A stretch of 64,000 bases of DNA from Astragalus membranaceus (taxonomy: Eukaryota > Streptophyta > Magnoliopsida > Fabales > Fabaceae): contig CM076851.1 in the NCBI GenBank assembly GCA_039519185.1, forward strand, positions 93,756,387 through 93,820,386. The letters run 5' to 3'. Position 1 is the stretch's first letter. Each line of letters starts with the position of its first letter. The position numbers and the translations under genes are program-made. Shown here piece after piece: positions 10,681-22,044 of the stretch. Below the pieces are notes generated by a model. It made no database searches. It saw only the letters and a list, made by a program, of their open reading frames with translations, and had not been told where the DNA came from.

Positions 10681-11052
10681 TGTTCTGTACCTTGCAGTAT
10701 TGAGTTGACTGCAAGTTGGTAGGTCTCTTGCTGTCTGGCAGGAGGTTAGTGTGAGCCCGGGGGGTACCTGCGAAGTCACTCTGACGCTGAAGTCAGTATT
10801 GAGAATAGATGAGTGATTTAGCTAGGAATGAGAGAGTGTACCTGAAGGCTATCGGAGCCGGTATTTATAGGAAATCGTGCTCGTTTGTGGATCGTCGGAT
10901 CAGTAGAATCGATCTCAACCATTCAAGTGTGATGGCCTTAATTGGGCTTGTATGTTGTGGATATGAGCCGAAATGATTAGGCCAATCCATATCCAATTGC
11001 TAAATGTACCTCCTGGTATTGCTGAATGGACCTCCTGGTCCAGTCAAGATTA
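10681..11052 (-). repeat. 3' LTR of the gag-only element
   Basis: Aligns over its full length with 15151-15524, including GAGAATAGATGAGTGATTTA and a TATA box on the - strand (CTATAAATAC, 10861-10870). The internal edge is degenerate (TAATCTTGAC instead of TGTTCTGGAC) next to a purine-rich tract. Confidence 0.8.
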
Positions 11053-11219
11053 GTTGCCCCCCAAGCCGAGATTATTCCGAAGGATGGTTTTGGCTTGAAG
11101 AATTTTTGTCGATCTACCCGAAGCGTTACTTCATCTGTCCTGTCGGGTCATATAAGATCTCTTCACCGTGACCGTGACTCACACCTCCCTTGGTGTAATC
11201 CTTGTACCAGGCACCGAGA

Positions 11220-12830
11220 TGGGGTGCCGTGTCCTGATGTTGGCGCCCTACTGGGCGCCTTGTGCCCAGATGTTGCGTCCTGATGTTGGCGCCCCCTAGG
11301 CGCCTTGTGCCAAGATGTCGTATCCTGATGTTGGCGCCCTCCTGGGCGCCTTGTGCCAAGATGCTGCGTTCTGATGTTGGCGCCCTCCTGGGCGCCTTGT
11401 GCCATGCGTCCTGATGTTGGCGCCCTCCTGGGAGCCTTGTGCCAAGGTGCTGTGTTCTGAAGTTCGCGCCCCCCTGGGTGCCTTGTGCCATGCCCCCTGA
11501 TGTTGGCAGCCTCCTCGGTGCCTTGTTGTTGTTCGTTATTGTTCTCGTTTGTGTTGTTGATGGCGCCCTCATAGGCGCCTGGGTGCTTGGTTGCTAGGCG
11601 CTGGATACCTCCTTGCGAAGCAGGATTGGGCGCCCTCCTGGGCGCCTTGGGCGCCTGCCTGCGCTAGTGTGGGTGCCGCCTTGTGGAGCAGGATTTCGCG
11701 CCCTCCTGGACGCAGGGTGCCGGTTTGCGCTGCGCTGGCTGCCTCCTTGCGAAGCAGGTTTTGGCGCCCTCCTGGGCGCCTTGGGTGCTGGCTTGCAATG
11801 CGCTGGCTGCCCCCTTGCGACGCGTTTTGGCGCCCTCCTGGGCTCTGGGTGCCGGTTTGCGCTAGGCTGGGCGCCGGCTAGCGAGAGGGGGTTTGGCGAC
11901 CTCCTGGGCGCCTTGGGCGCTGGCTTGCAATGCACTGGCTGCCTCCTTGCGAAGGGTTTTGGCGCCCTCCTTGGTACTAGGTGCGGGTTTGCACCAGGCT
12001 GGGTGCCGGCTCGCGAGAGTGGGTTTGGCGCCCTCTTGGGCGCCTTGGGCGCTGGCTTGCAATGCGCTGGCTGCCCCCTTGCGACGCGTTTTGGCGCCCT
12101 CCTGGCGCTGGGTGCCGGTTCGCGCTAGACTGGGTGCCGGCTTGCAACACGAATTTTGGCGCCCTCTGGGGCGCCTGGGTGTCTTTCTGGATGTGCTTGG
12201 TGCCATCCTGTAGAACCTGTTTTGGCGCCCTCTAGGGCGCCTTGGTGCCTTCCTGGAGAACATGTTTTGGCGCCCCCTAGGGCGTCTGGGTGTCGGCCTG
12301 GATGTGCTTGGTGCCATCCTGCAGAACCTGTTTTGGCGGGTGCCTGGGTGCCGGCCTGGATGTGCTTGGTGCCATCCTGCATAACATGTTTTGGCGCCCC
12401 CTAGAGCGCCTGGGTGCCGGCCTGGATGTGCTTCGTGCCATCCTGCAGAACCTGTTTTGGCCCCCCCTAGGGCGCCTGGGTGCCAGGCTGGATGTGCTTG
12501 GTGCCATCCTGCAGAACCTGTTTTGGCGCCCTTTAGGGCGCCTTGGTGCCTTCCTGAATGTGCTTGGTGCCATCCTGCAGAACCTGTTTTGGCGCCCTCT
12601 AGGGCGCCTTGGTGCCTTCTTGGATGTGCTTGCAGAACATGTTTCGGCGCCCTCTAGGGCGCCTGGGTGCCGGCCTGGATGTGCTTGCTGCCATCCTGTG
12701 AGACATGTTTTGGGGCCCTCTAGGGCGTCTGGGTGCCGGGTGCTAGGCACCTTCCATGGTACCAGATCCTGTTTTGAGTTGGCGCCCTGGTGTTGGGCGC
12801 TTGGGTGCCGGGTGCTAGGCTGTCTTGTCT
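11220..12830. repeat. GGCGCC-rich tandem arrays (about 45, 66 and 132 bp periods)
   Basis: Three zones. At about 11235-11560 the unit is about 45 bp (TGATGTTGGCGCC starts at 11235, 11281, 11326 and 11372). At 11590-12170 a 132-bp higher-order unit repeats (GCGCCTTGGG at 11776, 11908 and 12040). At 12190-12700 a 66-bp unit repeats (TGCCATCCTG at 12370, 12436 and 12502). 132 is twice 66, and all the longer periods are multiples of three, so both strands stay open for long stretches. I do not regard those frames as genes. Confidence 0.85.
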
Positions 12831-13018
12831 CATGACATTGGCACCTTGTGGGTGCCTTGACCTTGGATCCCTGCTGGGTGGGCGCTGTGACCTTGATTGT
12901 TTTGTGTGACTATCCTTTCAATCCTTTCGCGAGCTTTGTTCTGCTTCTTCTTTGCAAAAGTGTTTTTGCTTGGATTTTGGATTTTAAGTGGATAGTTGCT
13001 AAGCTTTCCTTGCTCAAA

Positions 13019-13365
13019 GGGGTTGTGACCACCAAGGTCGTCTCGAAGTATACTCTTGGCACAGTTTACCAGGACTCGGCCCAGATAGAACTCGCCCAAG
13101 GGGTTGTGACCACCAAGGTCAGCTTGAAGTATCCTATTGGCACAGTTTACCAGGACTCGGCCCAGATAGAACTCCCCCAAGGGGTTGTGACCACCAAGGT
13201 CAGCTTGAAGTATCCTCTTGGCACAGTTTACCAGGACTCGGCCCAGATAGAAATCGCCCAAGGGGTTGTGACCACCAAGGTCAGCTTGAAGTATCCTCTT
13301 GGCACAGTTTACCAGGACTCTGCCCAGATAGAACTCGCCCAAGGGGTTGTGACCACCAAGGTTAC
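13019..13365. repeat. 81-bp tandem array, four-plus units
   Basis: GGGGTTGTGACCACCAAGG starts at 13019, 13100, 13181, 13262 and 13343, exactly 81 bp apart, with a few substitutions per unit. 81 bp equals 27 codons, so repeated peptides appear on both strands. No known protein repeat was recognised. Confidence 0.95.
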
Positions 13366-13726
13366 TTATATGTTTTGGGGTGCCATGACATCATTGACTT
13401 CCAATACTTGGAGAGATGATCTCGGCTTTTAGCTAATGCTGAGGTTGCCCCTGCGATTTAGGCAGTCCCTCCCTGCATGGTATGTTGGGTCTCAAACTTG
13501 TCTCGCTCCACCCCTAATTATGGAGTTAGACTCTTTTTCTTTCTTAATCTTAAGGAATTTTCTTTGGAACAAGTGTTAATGCTAGTGAGCTAGAGCAAAA
13601 ACTGTAATTGCAAAATGAATTTTTGTTAATCATTCATATCGAGCTTTTTACATTCTGCCTTCGTGCTTTAACATCAGAATTATTAACTGGGCCTAGCCCT
13701 AGGTTCAGGTTCTGATGCCCTGCTTC
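13366..13726. other. Spacer between tandem array and gag
   Basis: Interior of the gag-only element. AT-rich, with no recognised motif. Confidence 0.5.
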
Positions 13727-14951
13727 CTACTCAGAGTCACGGGTCTCATCCTCCTCTTCATTCGCGTATTGGGCGAGCTTCCCTTCGCGGATCATCTCTT
13801 CAATGTCATCCCTGAGGGTGTTGCATTTGCTGGTACTGTGTCCATAACCTTTGTGATAACGGCAATACTTCTTAGAGGTTCGTCCTTTCCTTTGCACGAG
13901 AGGTTCGGATTGTTTGATGTCCCGAAACTCCGCGTAGGCGCACTCGGCAAGGATCTCAGCCTGGGATTTGTTTAGCAGGGTGTACTCTGAGAAGCGGCCT
14001 TGTCGGGGTCGGGATTCTCGAGGAATTCTCTCATCTTGGGTTCCCTTCTGCCATGGTTCTTCAATGGCCTTGTAAGCCAGCTCTTCCTCCTTACTGCCAA
14101 CCTTGGCTTCCTCTTGGTACGCCATGTTGTCTTCTTCATAGTCCATGTACTTTTGTGCCTTCCGAAGGAACTCGTCCAAGCTTCGGGGTTTGTTAACCCC
14201 CACGTCCCTTTGAAACAGGCTTCCCTTCTTAAGGCCATCCTTCATCCAGAAGAGCCTCCTCTTGTCTTCAAGGTTCCTGACGTTGGCAGCCTCCTTGTTG
14301 AACCTTTCCAGATATTCTCTAAGTGTTTCTTTCTCTCCCTGCCTGATATTGCCCTAAGAACCTCTTCAGATTTGGGTTTCAACCGGGAGGCAGTGAAACG
14401 AGCTGTGAACATTCTCGCCAGCTGACTCCATGAGGAGATGGAGTTTGGCTTTAGCTCTTGAAACCACTCTAATGCGGAATTTTCGAGGGTGAGGGGGAAG
14501 ATTTACAATGAACAGGCTCCCTGGAGCCTCTATATCGCATCATCAGGGAGAACTGTGCCAGATGGCGACCCGGATCTCCGGTTCCATCATACATCTTGAG
14601 AGCTGGCAGCTTTTCCAAAGCCCTTAGGATTCGGCATTCATCCTCCCTTCGAGTGAAAGGTCCTTCATCGGAAAACCTTCTTGAGTTTCGAGGGGAGGTG
14701 TCTTCATAGTCTGAATCTCGATACCTGCACCGGTCGGGGGATCTCCTCGATGGCGATCCCCGGTGGTGCCTCTGGTGGGTATTGACCTGACTCCTTGACC
14801 TCTCACGAGAATTGGGGGATGCACGTGAGGAGGTCTTGGGTGGAGGCTGCTCGGGCAGGGAAGCCACACGCCTTTCAATCAGCCTTAGGCGAGCTTCCTG
14901 CTGCAGCATTGCTTGAGTGCGATTGCACAGGAGATCCAAAAAATGGCTCAC
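13727..14951 (-). pseudogene. Gag of the gag-only element (frameshifted)
   Basis: On the - strand, the upstream part (14951-14469) is Arg/Ser/Pro-rich and reaches the start of a retrotransposon gag capsid domain (ALEKLPALKMYDGTGDP). A frame change at about 14460-14250 is followed by LREYLERFNKEA. The last frame (14245-13727) carries a nucleocapsid-type motif CRYHKGYGHSTSKC followed by LRDDIEEMIREGKL, a form typical of Tat-type Ty3/gypsy gag. The frames are not continuous, so no intact protein is made from this copy. Confidence 0.75.
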
Positions 14952-15150
14952 ACACGAGGGTTGGGCAGGCTAACTGGTACCCTCGTCAGGCAGGCTGGCG
15001 ACGTTGCCCTCAGGAGTACCCTCTGGTCGGGGTGCGGGTATGTCAACGCTTTGAATCCGGGGTCTGCCTCTGGGAGCCATGGAGTAGCAAGAGAAAAGTT
15101 CAAGGAGTAGTGATGATGTGAAAGATAGATATCCCTCACTGTGGTCGCAA

Positions 15151-15524
15151 TGTTCTGTACCTTGCAGTATTGGGTTGACTGCAGTTGGTAGGTCTCTGGC
15201 TACCTGGCAGGAGGTTAGTGTGAGCCCGGGGGATACCTACGAAGCCACTCCGACTCTCAAGTCAGTATTGAGAATAGATGAGTGATTTAGCTAGGAATGA
15301 GAGAGTGTACCTTATGAAGGCTATGGGAGCCGGTATTTATAGGAAATCGTGCCCGTTTGTGAATCGTCGGATCAGTAGAATCGATCTCAACCATTCAAGT
15401 GTGATGGCCTTAATTGGGCTTGTATGTTGTGGATATGGGCCGAAATTATTGGGACAATCCATATCCAATTGCTAAATGCACCTCCTGGTATTGCTGAATG
15501 GACCTTCTGGTCCAGTCCAGAACA
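15151..15524 (-). repeat. 5' LTR of the gag-only element
   Basis: 374 bp with a perfect terminal inverted repeat TGTTCTG..CAGAACA. The TATA box on the - strand is at 15333-15342. The bases just inside it (TTGCGACCACAGTGAGG on the - strand) do not match the common initiator-Met primer site, so the primer tRNA is not assigned. Confidence 0.8.
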
Positions 15525-17604
15525 ATACCTATAATTTTGTGATTGGGTGATGTTATAAAAAATCTGATACAACAATAGTATATATAAATTAAATCCAAAT
15601 AAAAAGCCTGAAATTGTTTAAAACCAGGAAACTCAATTAAATGCCTTGACTATTATTTGATAGTACCAATCTACCGTACACATTTGAAAGTTTCATTTGT
15701 GTATACATTTAAATCCCATGGTAGTCTTGAGAAATTGGCTCCCACTTCTCCCCCTCCCCCTCCCTTTTGGCTCCAATTTTCCCTCCACCTCCCTTTTTTT
15801 GTTTTGTTTTTTTCCCAAAAACTCCCACCCTTATTTTTTGTTTTGTTTCCTTCACCAAAACTCCCTCCTTCTCTCATTTTTTCCCTTTTTATCCCTCTTT
15901 TTTTCCTTCCTATTTTATTTAATATAGAGTAATTTATAATACAACAAAAAATGTAATTGTTCAAATATGTGAAATTTGTTCCTCTATAATTCACATTTTT
16001 ATGTTTTAAGGCTATTTAATAGCCAAAGTCAATTCCTCATAATCAGATAAGTAAAAACGAAAATTAATTTTGTTACAAATTACGTAAAATGTGACGTTAG
16101 TCAGTGTGTTTTTGGATACTTTAAGTCCGAAAAAAAATTATTTCTTAAAATATTCGAATATTGTTCCTCCATTACCAATTTTGTGAAAAAAATAATTTTC
16201 TAACAAAATATATAAAGTGTGATGTTAAACAATGTGTTTTGTGTTTTGGGTTGCATGATTCAAATAATAGATTTACAAATACACGGACTTCGTTTATCAA
16301 CAATTGGTTTGGTCAAACAAGAAATCATTTTCGCACCAAAACATGTAAAGTGTGACGCTAAGCAGTGTGTTTTTGGGTGTCTTAGAAAAAATTTAGATTT
16401 TACAAATACACAGATTTCGTTTTAGTAATTGGTTTGGTCAAACAAAAATGTAATTTCGTGCCAAAATACGTAAAGAACCACACTATAACGTTCGAAAAAA
16501 ATTTAACTGTTGAAATACTCAAAGTTCTTTAGACTCTTTCTTCTTATTATTTATAATAAATGTTCAATTTCAATGTCTTTCAATCTCTCTCAGGGTCCCG
16601 TACGATTTTTGTCGTCGTCGTGTGAAGCGTAACCAACCACTACCCATTCGAGTGGAATTTCCTCACCAACATGCACATCAAGGAAACCCTAATTAATCAT
16701 CATATTTTCTTTAACTTAGATAATTAGATGAAAGAGGATGTTAAAATTATGTTTTGCTATGGGTTATGTCTGTACAATTTAATTTAGCTCATAAGCTCGC
16801 AATTGTCTTTTTTTTTTATATATTTAGACAAGACTTTTTCATATTGCAATTTAGCTACTTCCACAATTCTGTATTTACTATAGCATTTACCTCGTGCAAC
16901 ACACAGGTCGATTCAGAACTTGAATTCATTTTTTTGAAGAGTATTTTCAGAACTTGAAACCCCCTCATTGCTGCTAATAAGCCATCCTAAGAGTATTTTC
17001 GAAGTTTCTTCATTTTGTTCGTAGAGAAGAAGGAAATTTGTGGGGAAGTTTGTCTATTCAGAACTTGAATTCATTTTTTTTAAAAACCCATTCATTTACT
17101 GATTTACTCCCTTCCCCGTTTCCCCCCTTCTCCCACTATCACTTTTATTCATTTCTCTTAAAATTCCCATACCCCCAACCCTCCTTACCTTGGATTACAT
17201 TCCCGTTGAGGAAAATTAAATCTCTAATCTCTAACAGAATAATATGGCGCATTCTTTTTCCTCCTTGACCCACAAAAACGGTGTCTTTTACAACATCAAT
17301 TGTCCCTACTTGCTCTCCTTTAAACCACCTGAAAACTCTTCTCACTCTCTTCCTCTCCAAATCCATCCAAAAATACTACCACCTACCACCTACCACCAAT
17401 CCCCACTTGATATATCATCTACTCTAATATTGTGTATTTAGATGTATAGAAAATAAAATGAAAATTTGAAAAGTGTTGGGATGCTCAACAGCCTAATTTT
17501 AATATTGAACAAGTTGTATGGTGCATGTGGAGATATCGTGACAAAGGATTTAATGGTAATGGTAATAAAAGAGAGAAAAAACAAAATGTTCAAGAGCAAG
17601 AACA
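15525..17604. other. AT-rich intergenic region, no gene
   Basis: Contains a pyrimidine-rich stretch (15735-15930), three diverged tandem units (16085-16480) and a short duplicated phrase (TCAGAACTTGAATTCATTTTTTT near 16913 and 17057). No coding sequence was supported. Confidence 0.6.
16085..16480. repeat. Diverged tandem repeat, about 127-134 bp, three copies
   Basis: GTGACGTTAGTCAGTGTG at 16091 reappears as GTGATGTTAAACAATGTG at 16218 and GTGACGCTAAGCAGTGTG at 16352. The last two units share CAATTGGTTTGGTCAAACA-like text. Confidence 0.6.
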
Positions 17605-20600
17605 TTAATATCTTCCCCTCCCTCGTCCTCTACCTCTACCCCTGCCCCTTCCAATTCCTCTACCTCCTCTTCCCATTTGATGGGTGTCATCAGAATCCCT
17701 TTCATATGTGAACATACTCATTTGAATAGTTTGTGCCGCAGATTCACGAGAACCAGTTTGTACCTGAACAAATATATACAACATTGAATTGAAATGGAAG
17801 AAAAGCAAAAGTAGCACAATTCACAAATATCCCTAAAAAAATCTCCTTACAGACCTGAGAATCGTCAAGGTTAAGTTGATTGTGAAGCTGCCATGCAAAA
17901 TCTTCATCATTGCTAATATTTGAAACCTTAGAAATCTTTGCTTGGGCCTTTCTTTTTTCATATTCATCCAGAGTAAGTACATTTGGATCTTCTTCGATTC
18001 CCTTGCCCCTATATTTCCGACCCCTAGGATGCCGATCACCCTGATTTGGATGATTCAGTTTCTGAAGTAATTTTTGGGCAGCAGCTTGATTTTGAATGGG
18101 AACAGATTCCACAACTGTAAGAGAACAAATAATTGTTAAAAAATGAATTCAGTATTAAAGGAACCATGGAGACATATTTAAAAATTGAAATTCATTGTTC
18201 TGCTTATGACATAATTTATGACAGAAGATTATCTGCTCATTTGATCGATTTCAATTGGGCCGATCCCACTTTGTGGGAAGCGGCATTTATTATTCATGTA
18301 GGTTTCTATGTTTTGATTGGTCAGTTGACAGTTCATTCTCCATGACTTCACATATGCTAAGGGATGAAGAAAGTTTCCTTAATGTCAAATCAGGTATCCA
18401 ACCAACTAATCCCTTCCCCAAGCATTTATATGAGTTTTGAATAATCTATGTCTATTATGTTGACAATCCTCTATCACACCCATCTATCACATGGCAAGTA
18501 GATATCTTTTCAAGAAACAAAAAACGCTAGAGGAAAAAAATGAATTCCGGAAGTGACTTTTTCTGTCTGGAATTTCATGCACTTCAAGATTACTGTCTCA
18601 CTTATACACAAAAAAGAAAAGGAAGATCAGAGAAAGGAATCACCTTCTTTTGGCCTTGTCCCAGAACTACTAGGTTTCTCTTCAGCTTTTTCTGGATAGA
18701 GGTAAAAAAATATCAATTCCAGATACAATTTTTTCTTTCTGGATTTAATTTCAGATGCACCTCAAGTTTACCGCATTATTTAAGCAAAAAGAAATATGCA
18801 AAAGATTAGACAAAGGAATCACCTTGTGGCCTTGCCCCTGAACCACTAGGTTTGTCTTCAGTTCTTTCTGGAGGAAATTTGGATTTTAGATTGTCTTTTG
18901 AAATATCTCTTTTCTGATAGGGGTTTTGCTGGATACCAGTTGGCTTCATCTCACCTCTACCATCTGCAGCAATGGGCTTACTACTTCTAGATTTATAATC
19001 TGCATAACATACAGGAGTCATATTTGTTAACTCTATGCAAACAATTCAGGTGTTCTAACTCGCAAACAATTGATCTTGTGTTTGAAGGTCTATTATCAAA
19101 AATCCATATTCAATCAAACATAGCATTGAAAATTGAACATAAAATTTAGCTCACTTCCCATGAGGTAATGAAATCTAGAAAGTTACCAGTTAATTTCATC
19201 ACACTGATCTTTGATGATAATTTATTTCAGTGGCATGAAAATTGATGTCTTGAATTTTTTTCTCAGGATAAAAATTGTGTGGAAAATAAATAAACAGGAA
19301 TTATATGTATTATGAAATCTACAAAGGAAGTATCTGTAATAGTAAAAATTAGAGTGGTTGTTTTTGTATGTTCCCCCAAATTGCAGGTCAATGTAGTCTA
19401 TAAGAAACTGATCTTAAGAGGACAGAGTAAAAAGTAAGGAACTGTCCGCATGCACAACAGAGTCAACCAAGAGGGTTGCAGAGTTGCAGCAGATACACAA
19501 AGGCAGCTAGCTTTGCACTGAAAGGGAATAGAGAGAGAGCACAGAGATTGCTGAATCGCAGAGAGAAGGGACCTTCTGTTAAATGTTAATTAGGTCGCAA
19601 GGTCTCAAATCCGACCCAGACACCTCTTCTCTCTGAATTGAAACGGGGCAACAATCTTAAGAGCAGAAACAACAATCTTACATCAATTCCAAAGGATGGC
19701 AGTCCTACACGACTGTTCAGCTCGGGAGGGAGGGGAAAACTCATAGGATTTGTACAAGATGATCCAATGCGTTGACTCGCAATTTTGGCAACACTGGTCC
19801 TCACAAATAACTAGTCGATAAGGAACTGACCTTATCAATGTGCCAACATTTAACGATGAATTCTAATTTTGTGTACTCATAATAAGCATTTTTTATTTTA
19901 ACAACATTGGCTAAAACCAAAAAGACAATGTCCATATAAAGAAGCAGTGCACGCACTAGCAATACAATAACGAAAGAAGATTTTTTCTTTTTGACCTGAG
20001 GAAGATCCAACCTGCAGCTTCACAAATGGAGGAGGACCACCTGTATCACCATCCTCTAGCTTTCTTAAAGAAGACCGAGAGAATCCAGAATATTTTTGGT
20101 TCATCTGCCATTCTTCATATAGTGATTGAACAACACCTCCTAATACAGTCAACGCTTTAGGATTTAAGCAAGCTATGCCACTATGAACCGGAACTTTATT
20201 TTCCAACCGAATCTGTACAATGGAAATACCAACAATAGTATCATAAATGGCAAAAGGATTTCAGAATAAGCACTAACACATTACAGAGAGCATGCTAGAG
20301 CTACTTGTATACATGAGCTCTTAAACTAACAAAAAACTAAACTGTTATCTACAAATATCAAGTCGTTGTGTAACTGTAATAGAGAGCAAGGCTGGCAACC
20401 AAGAAAAATATAAGATTATACACAAAATTAACAATTAACAAATATAAGGAAAGCACATGCAGATGCAGTCACAACAAAAGAAACAGTAAACATAACAGGA
20501 ATGACATTATTACCTTAGTACCAGGAACCACATTGTCGGGTATAACAGGAATGTGGGAATATTCTACAGCAGTAATCTCGGAGTGACCATTAGTGAGAGT

Positions 20601-21357
20601 TAATCTCAAAAGTCTCCGACCATCTGAATTTCTTGAAATGTCAGCCACACTGCTCTTAGATATGTCCCTCACTGAAGATATCTGTTCAAACACGTAAGTT
20701 CTTCCTTTTATAACTATCCTCAGAAACCAAAGTCCAATTTACGTTTTTTTGGCCCTCAAGTCAAGTTTACTTTGTTTTTAAAGTTTTTGTTTTCGATAAG
20801 ATACATATACGATTTGCCAAGGAATGATGTAAAATGGAGATTCACAGTCCAAGAAGCATTAGCATTAGCATATTTTAAAAAAGTGAAAACAAATTTGTGG
20901 TATTTTCACCATTTCCAAATATCTACTCCACTATGTATGGAAATGGACAAAGTAAATTAACCTGAATATTTAAAAACACACACACACACACACACAAATA
21001 ATCAGCAGCAAATTACTATTAATTTCTTTAGAACTAAAGAAGAAAAAAAACACAAAATAGAGAGAAGGGAAAGGATGGGTCGCGTGGTAATTTTACCTGA
21101 AGGATTTTGGGGCCTTGGATATAAGAAGAGTTGCGAAGAAGGGACGGTTCGGGTAAGGACTTGGCACCGATGGATCTAAGGTCCGAATTGAGAAGCTCCG
21201 ACTCAACGGAATCTGCCACCTTTGAACGGTCATCGGCTAGTGCGATTCGAATGACGATAATGGCCTTCACTTGGTCTGAGTCCTCCAAACACCAACCTCT
21301 TCTTCTTAGGGTTTCTAATACCATTTCGGACTCCGAAGCTTTTGAATTCTCCTGCAT
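17605..21357 (-). CDS. RMI1/TDRD3-like OB-fold protein (DUF1767/RMI1_N domain)
   Basis: Seven exons on the - strand: 21357-21097, 20681-20514, 20212-19996, 18999-18823, 18691-18644, 18114-17855 and 17763-17605. All have GT..AG borders and consistent phases, giving 1,290 bases and 429 residues. The first three exons contain the RMI1_N-type helical segment and OB fold (RRLLRLTLTNGHSEITAVEY, then PGTK and CLNPKALTVLGGVVQSLYEEW). The middle is polar and disordered. Exon 6 has a conserved block DEYEKRKAQAKI and DEDFAWQLHNQL. The C-terminus is an RG-rich tail. In animals such OB folds act with topoisomerase III in RecQ complexes (RMI1) or with topoisomerase IIIb and methyl-arginine binding (TDRD3). 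No Tudor domain is visible here. The exact partner is unproven. The start at 21357 is the first ATG; the next upstream in-frame codons are not ATG. Exon 5 looks like a duplicate of the end of exon 4. Confidence 0.85.
18539..18880. repeat. Tandem duplication of about 170 bp including an exon end
   Basis: The segment from about 18539 to 18707 repeats from about 18711 to 18880: TCAATTCCAGATAC against TGAATTCCGGAAG, GATGCACCTCAAG against CATGCACTTCAAG, AAAGGAATCACCTT in both, and GTTTGTCTTCAGTTCTTTCTGGA against GTTTCTCTTCAGCTTTTTCTGGA. It copies intron, donor site and about 45 coding bases of the OB-fold gene. Confidence 0.8.
20975..20996. repeat. CA dinucleotide microsatellite
   Basis: About eleven AC units inside the first intron of the OB-fold gene. 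Confidence 0.9.
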
Positions 21358-22040
21358 TTTCAAGTGTTACAAATTCAACTTCAACCAGCGCTCAAGCTTC
21401 CTTCTCTCTTTCAATTTCACAAGAGGAAACTGTATTGGGCTTGGGTTTAGGTTTAGTGACGCGCTCAATTAAAAAGGGATTTACATTATACACCCCACAT
21501 CTTAAAATAAACTTTCAGGAGGCAAAGTAACACAAGGGAATATATTTTCAAACGAATGGTGTATCTTATCGAGTTCGGGGTTGCTAAACTCCAACATGGT
21601 GTACCTACAAAAATATTTTGATGCCTAAGTTAGAGAGGAGATTGCCCCGGGAGCACTTTAGCCTTGTTTTTACTTAGATGAAATGACAAATAAACATCAC
21701 GCATACACAATACAACTGCTCACACATGTCACTGAAATTGTGGACGTCCACATGTCACTGAAATTGTCAAGGCAACCAACCGTGAGTTTAGAGTAGAGAG
21801 TAATGTAAAATATTGCTAAAAGTGAAGTGTCAAACCTAGGGTCAATCCCCCTTTTATATAGATGAAGTAGTTCTCAGATCTTCTTTTGTGGAAGGTATTA
21901 ACTTTCAAATCCTAATATTTAGGGATAAGATCAAGGTAAATACGTTTAACTCTGTTGTCGTCAAACTCTCAATCTTAGCCGAGAGATCGGTTAGGAGTTT
22001 GAACCTTTTGATTCATTTGTCTTCAAGAAATTGCGCAGAG
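21358..22040. other. Upstream region of the OB-fold gene, then unclassified
   Basis: Should include the promoter of the - strand gene; no clear TATA box was seen. Contains a 19-bp duplication (CACATGTCACTGAAATTGT at 21724 and 21751). No gene was found. It could hold the unseen left end of the Tat element. Confidence 0.5.
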
Positions 22041-22044
22041 GAAA

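Larger units (their letters stand above)
10681..15524 (-). mobile_element. Gag-only LTR retrotransposon (LARD-like, Tat-related), - strand
   Basis: A 4,844-bp element bounded by 372- and 374-bp LTRs, outer ends TGTTCTG..CAGAACA. Reading on the - strand, the 5' LTR is 15151-15524, followed by a gag-like region with frameshifts (14951 down to 13727), an 81-bp tandem array, a GGCGCC-rich tandem array, a purine tract (TTGGGGGGC, reverse complement of about 11055-11063) and the 3' LTR at 10681-11052. No protease, reverse transcriptase or integrase was found, so mobility would depend on enzymes from another element. The flanking 5-mers ATGAC and ATACC do not match perfectly, and the LTRs differ at roughly twenty positions, indicating an old insertion. 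Confidence 0.75.

Noticed and set aside
11126..12835. Long overlapping frames on both strands with RRPRGRQN or GCRPGCA repeats
   Set aside because: Products of tandem repeats whose unit is a multiple of three; no domain, and both strands are equally open.
12830..13432. Frames encoding 27-residue repeats
   Set aside because: Translation of the 81-bp array; non-coding is more likely.
19586..19804. 73-codon - strand frame inside an intron of the OB-fold gene
   Set aside because: No recognised motif, no splice-compatible phase with neighbouring exons needed; the flanking exons join correctly without it.
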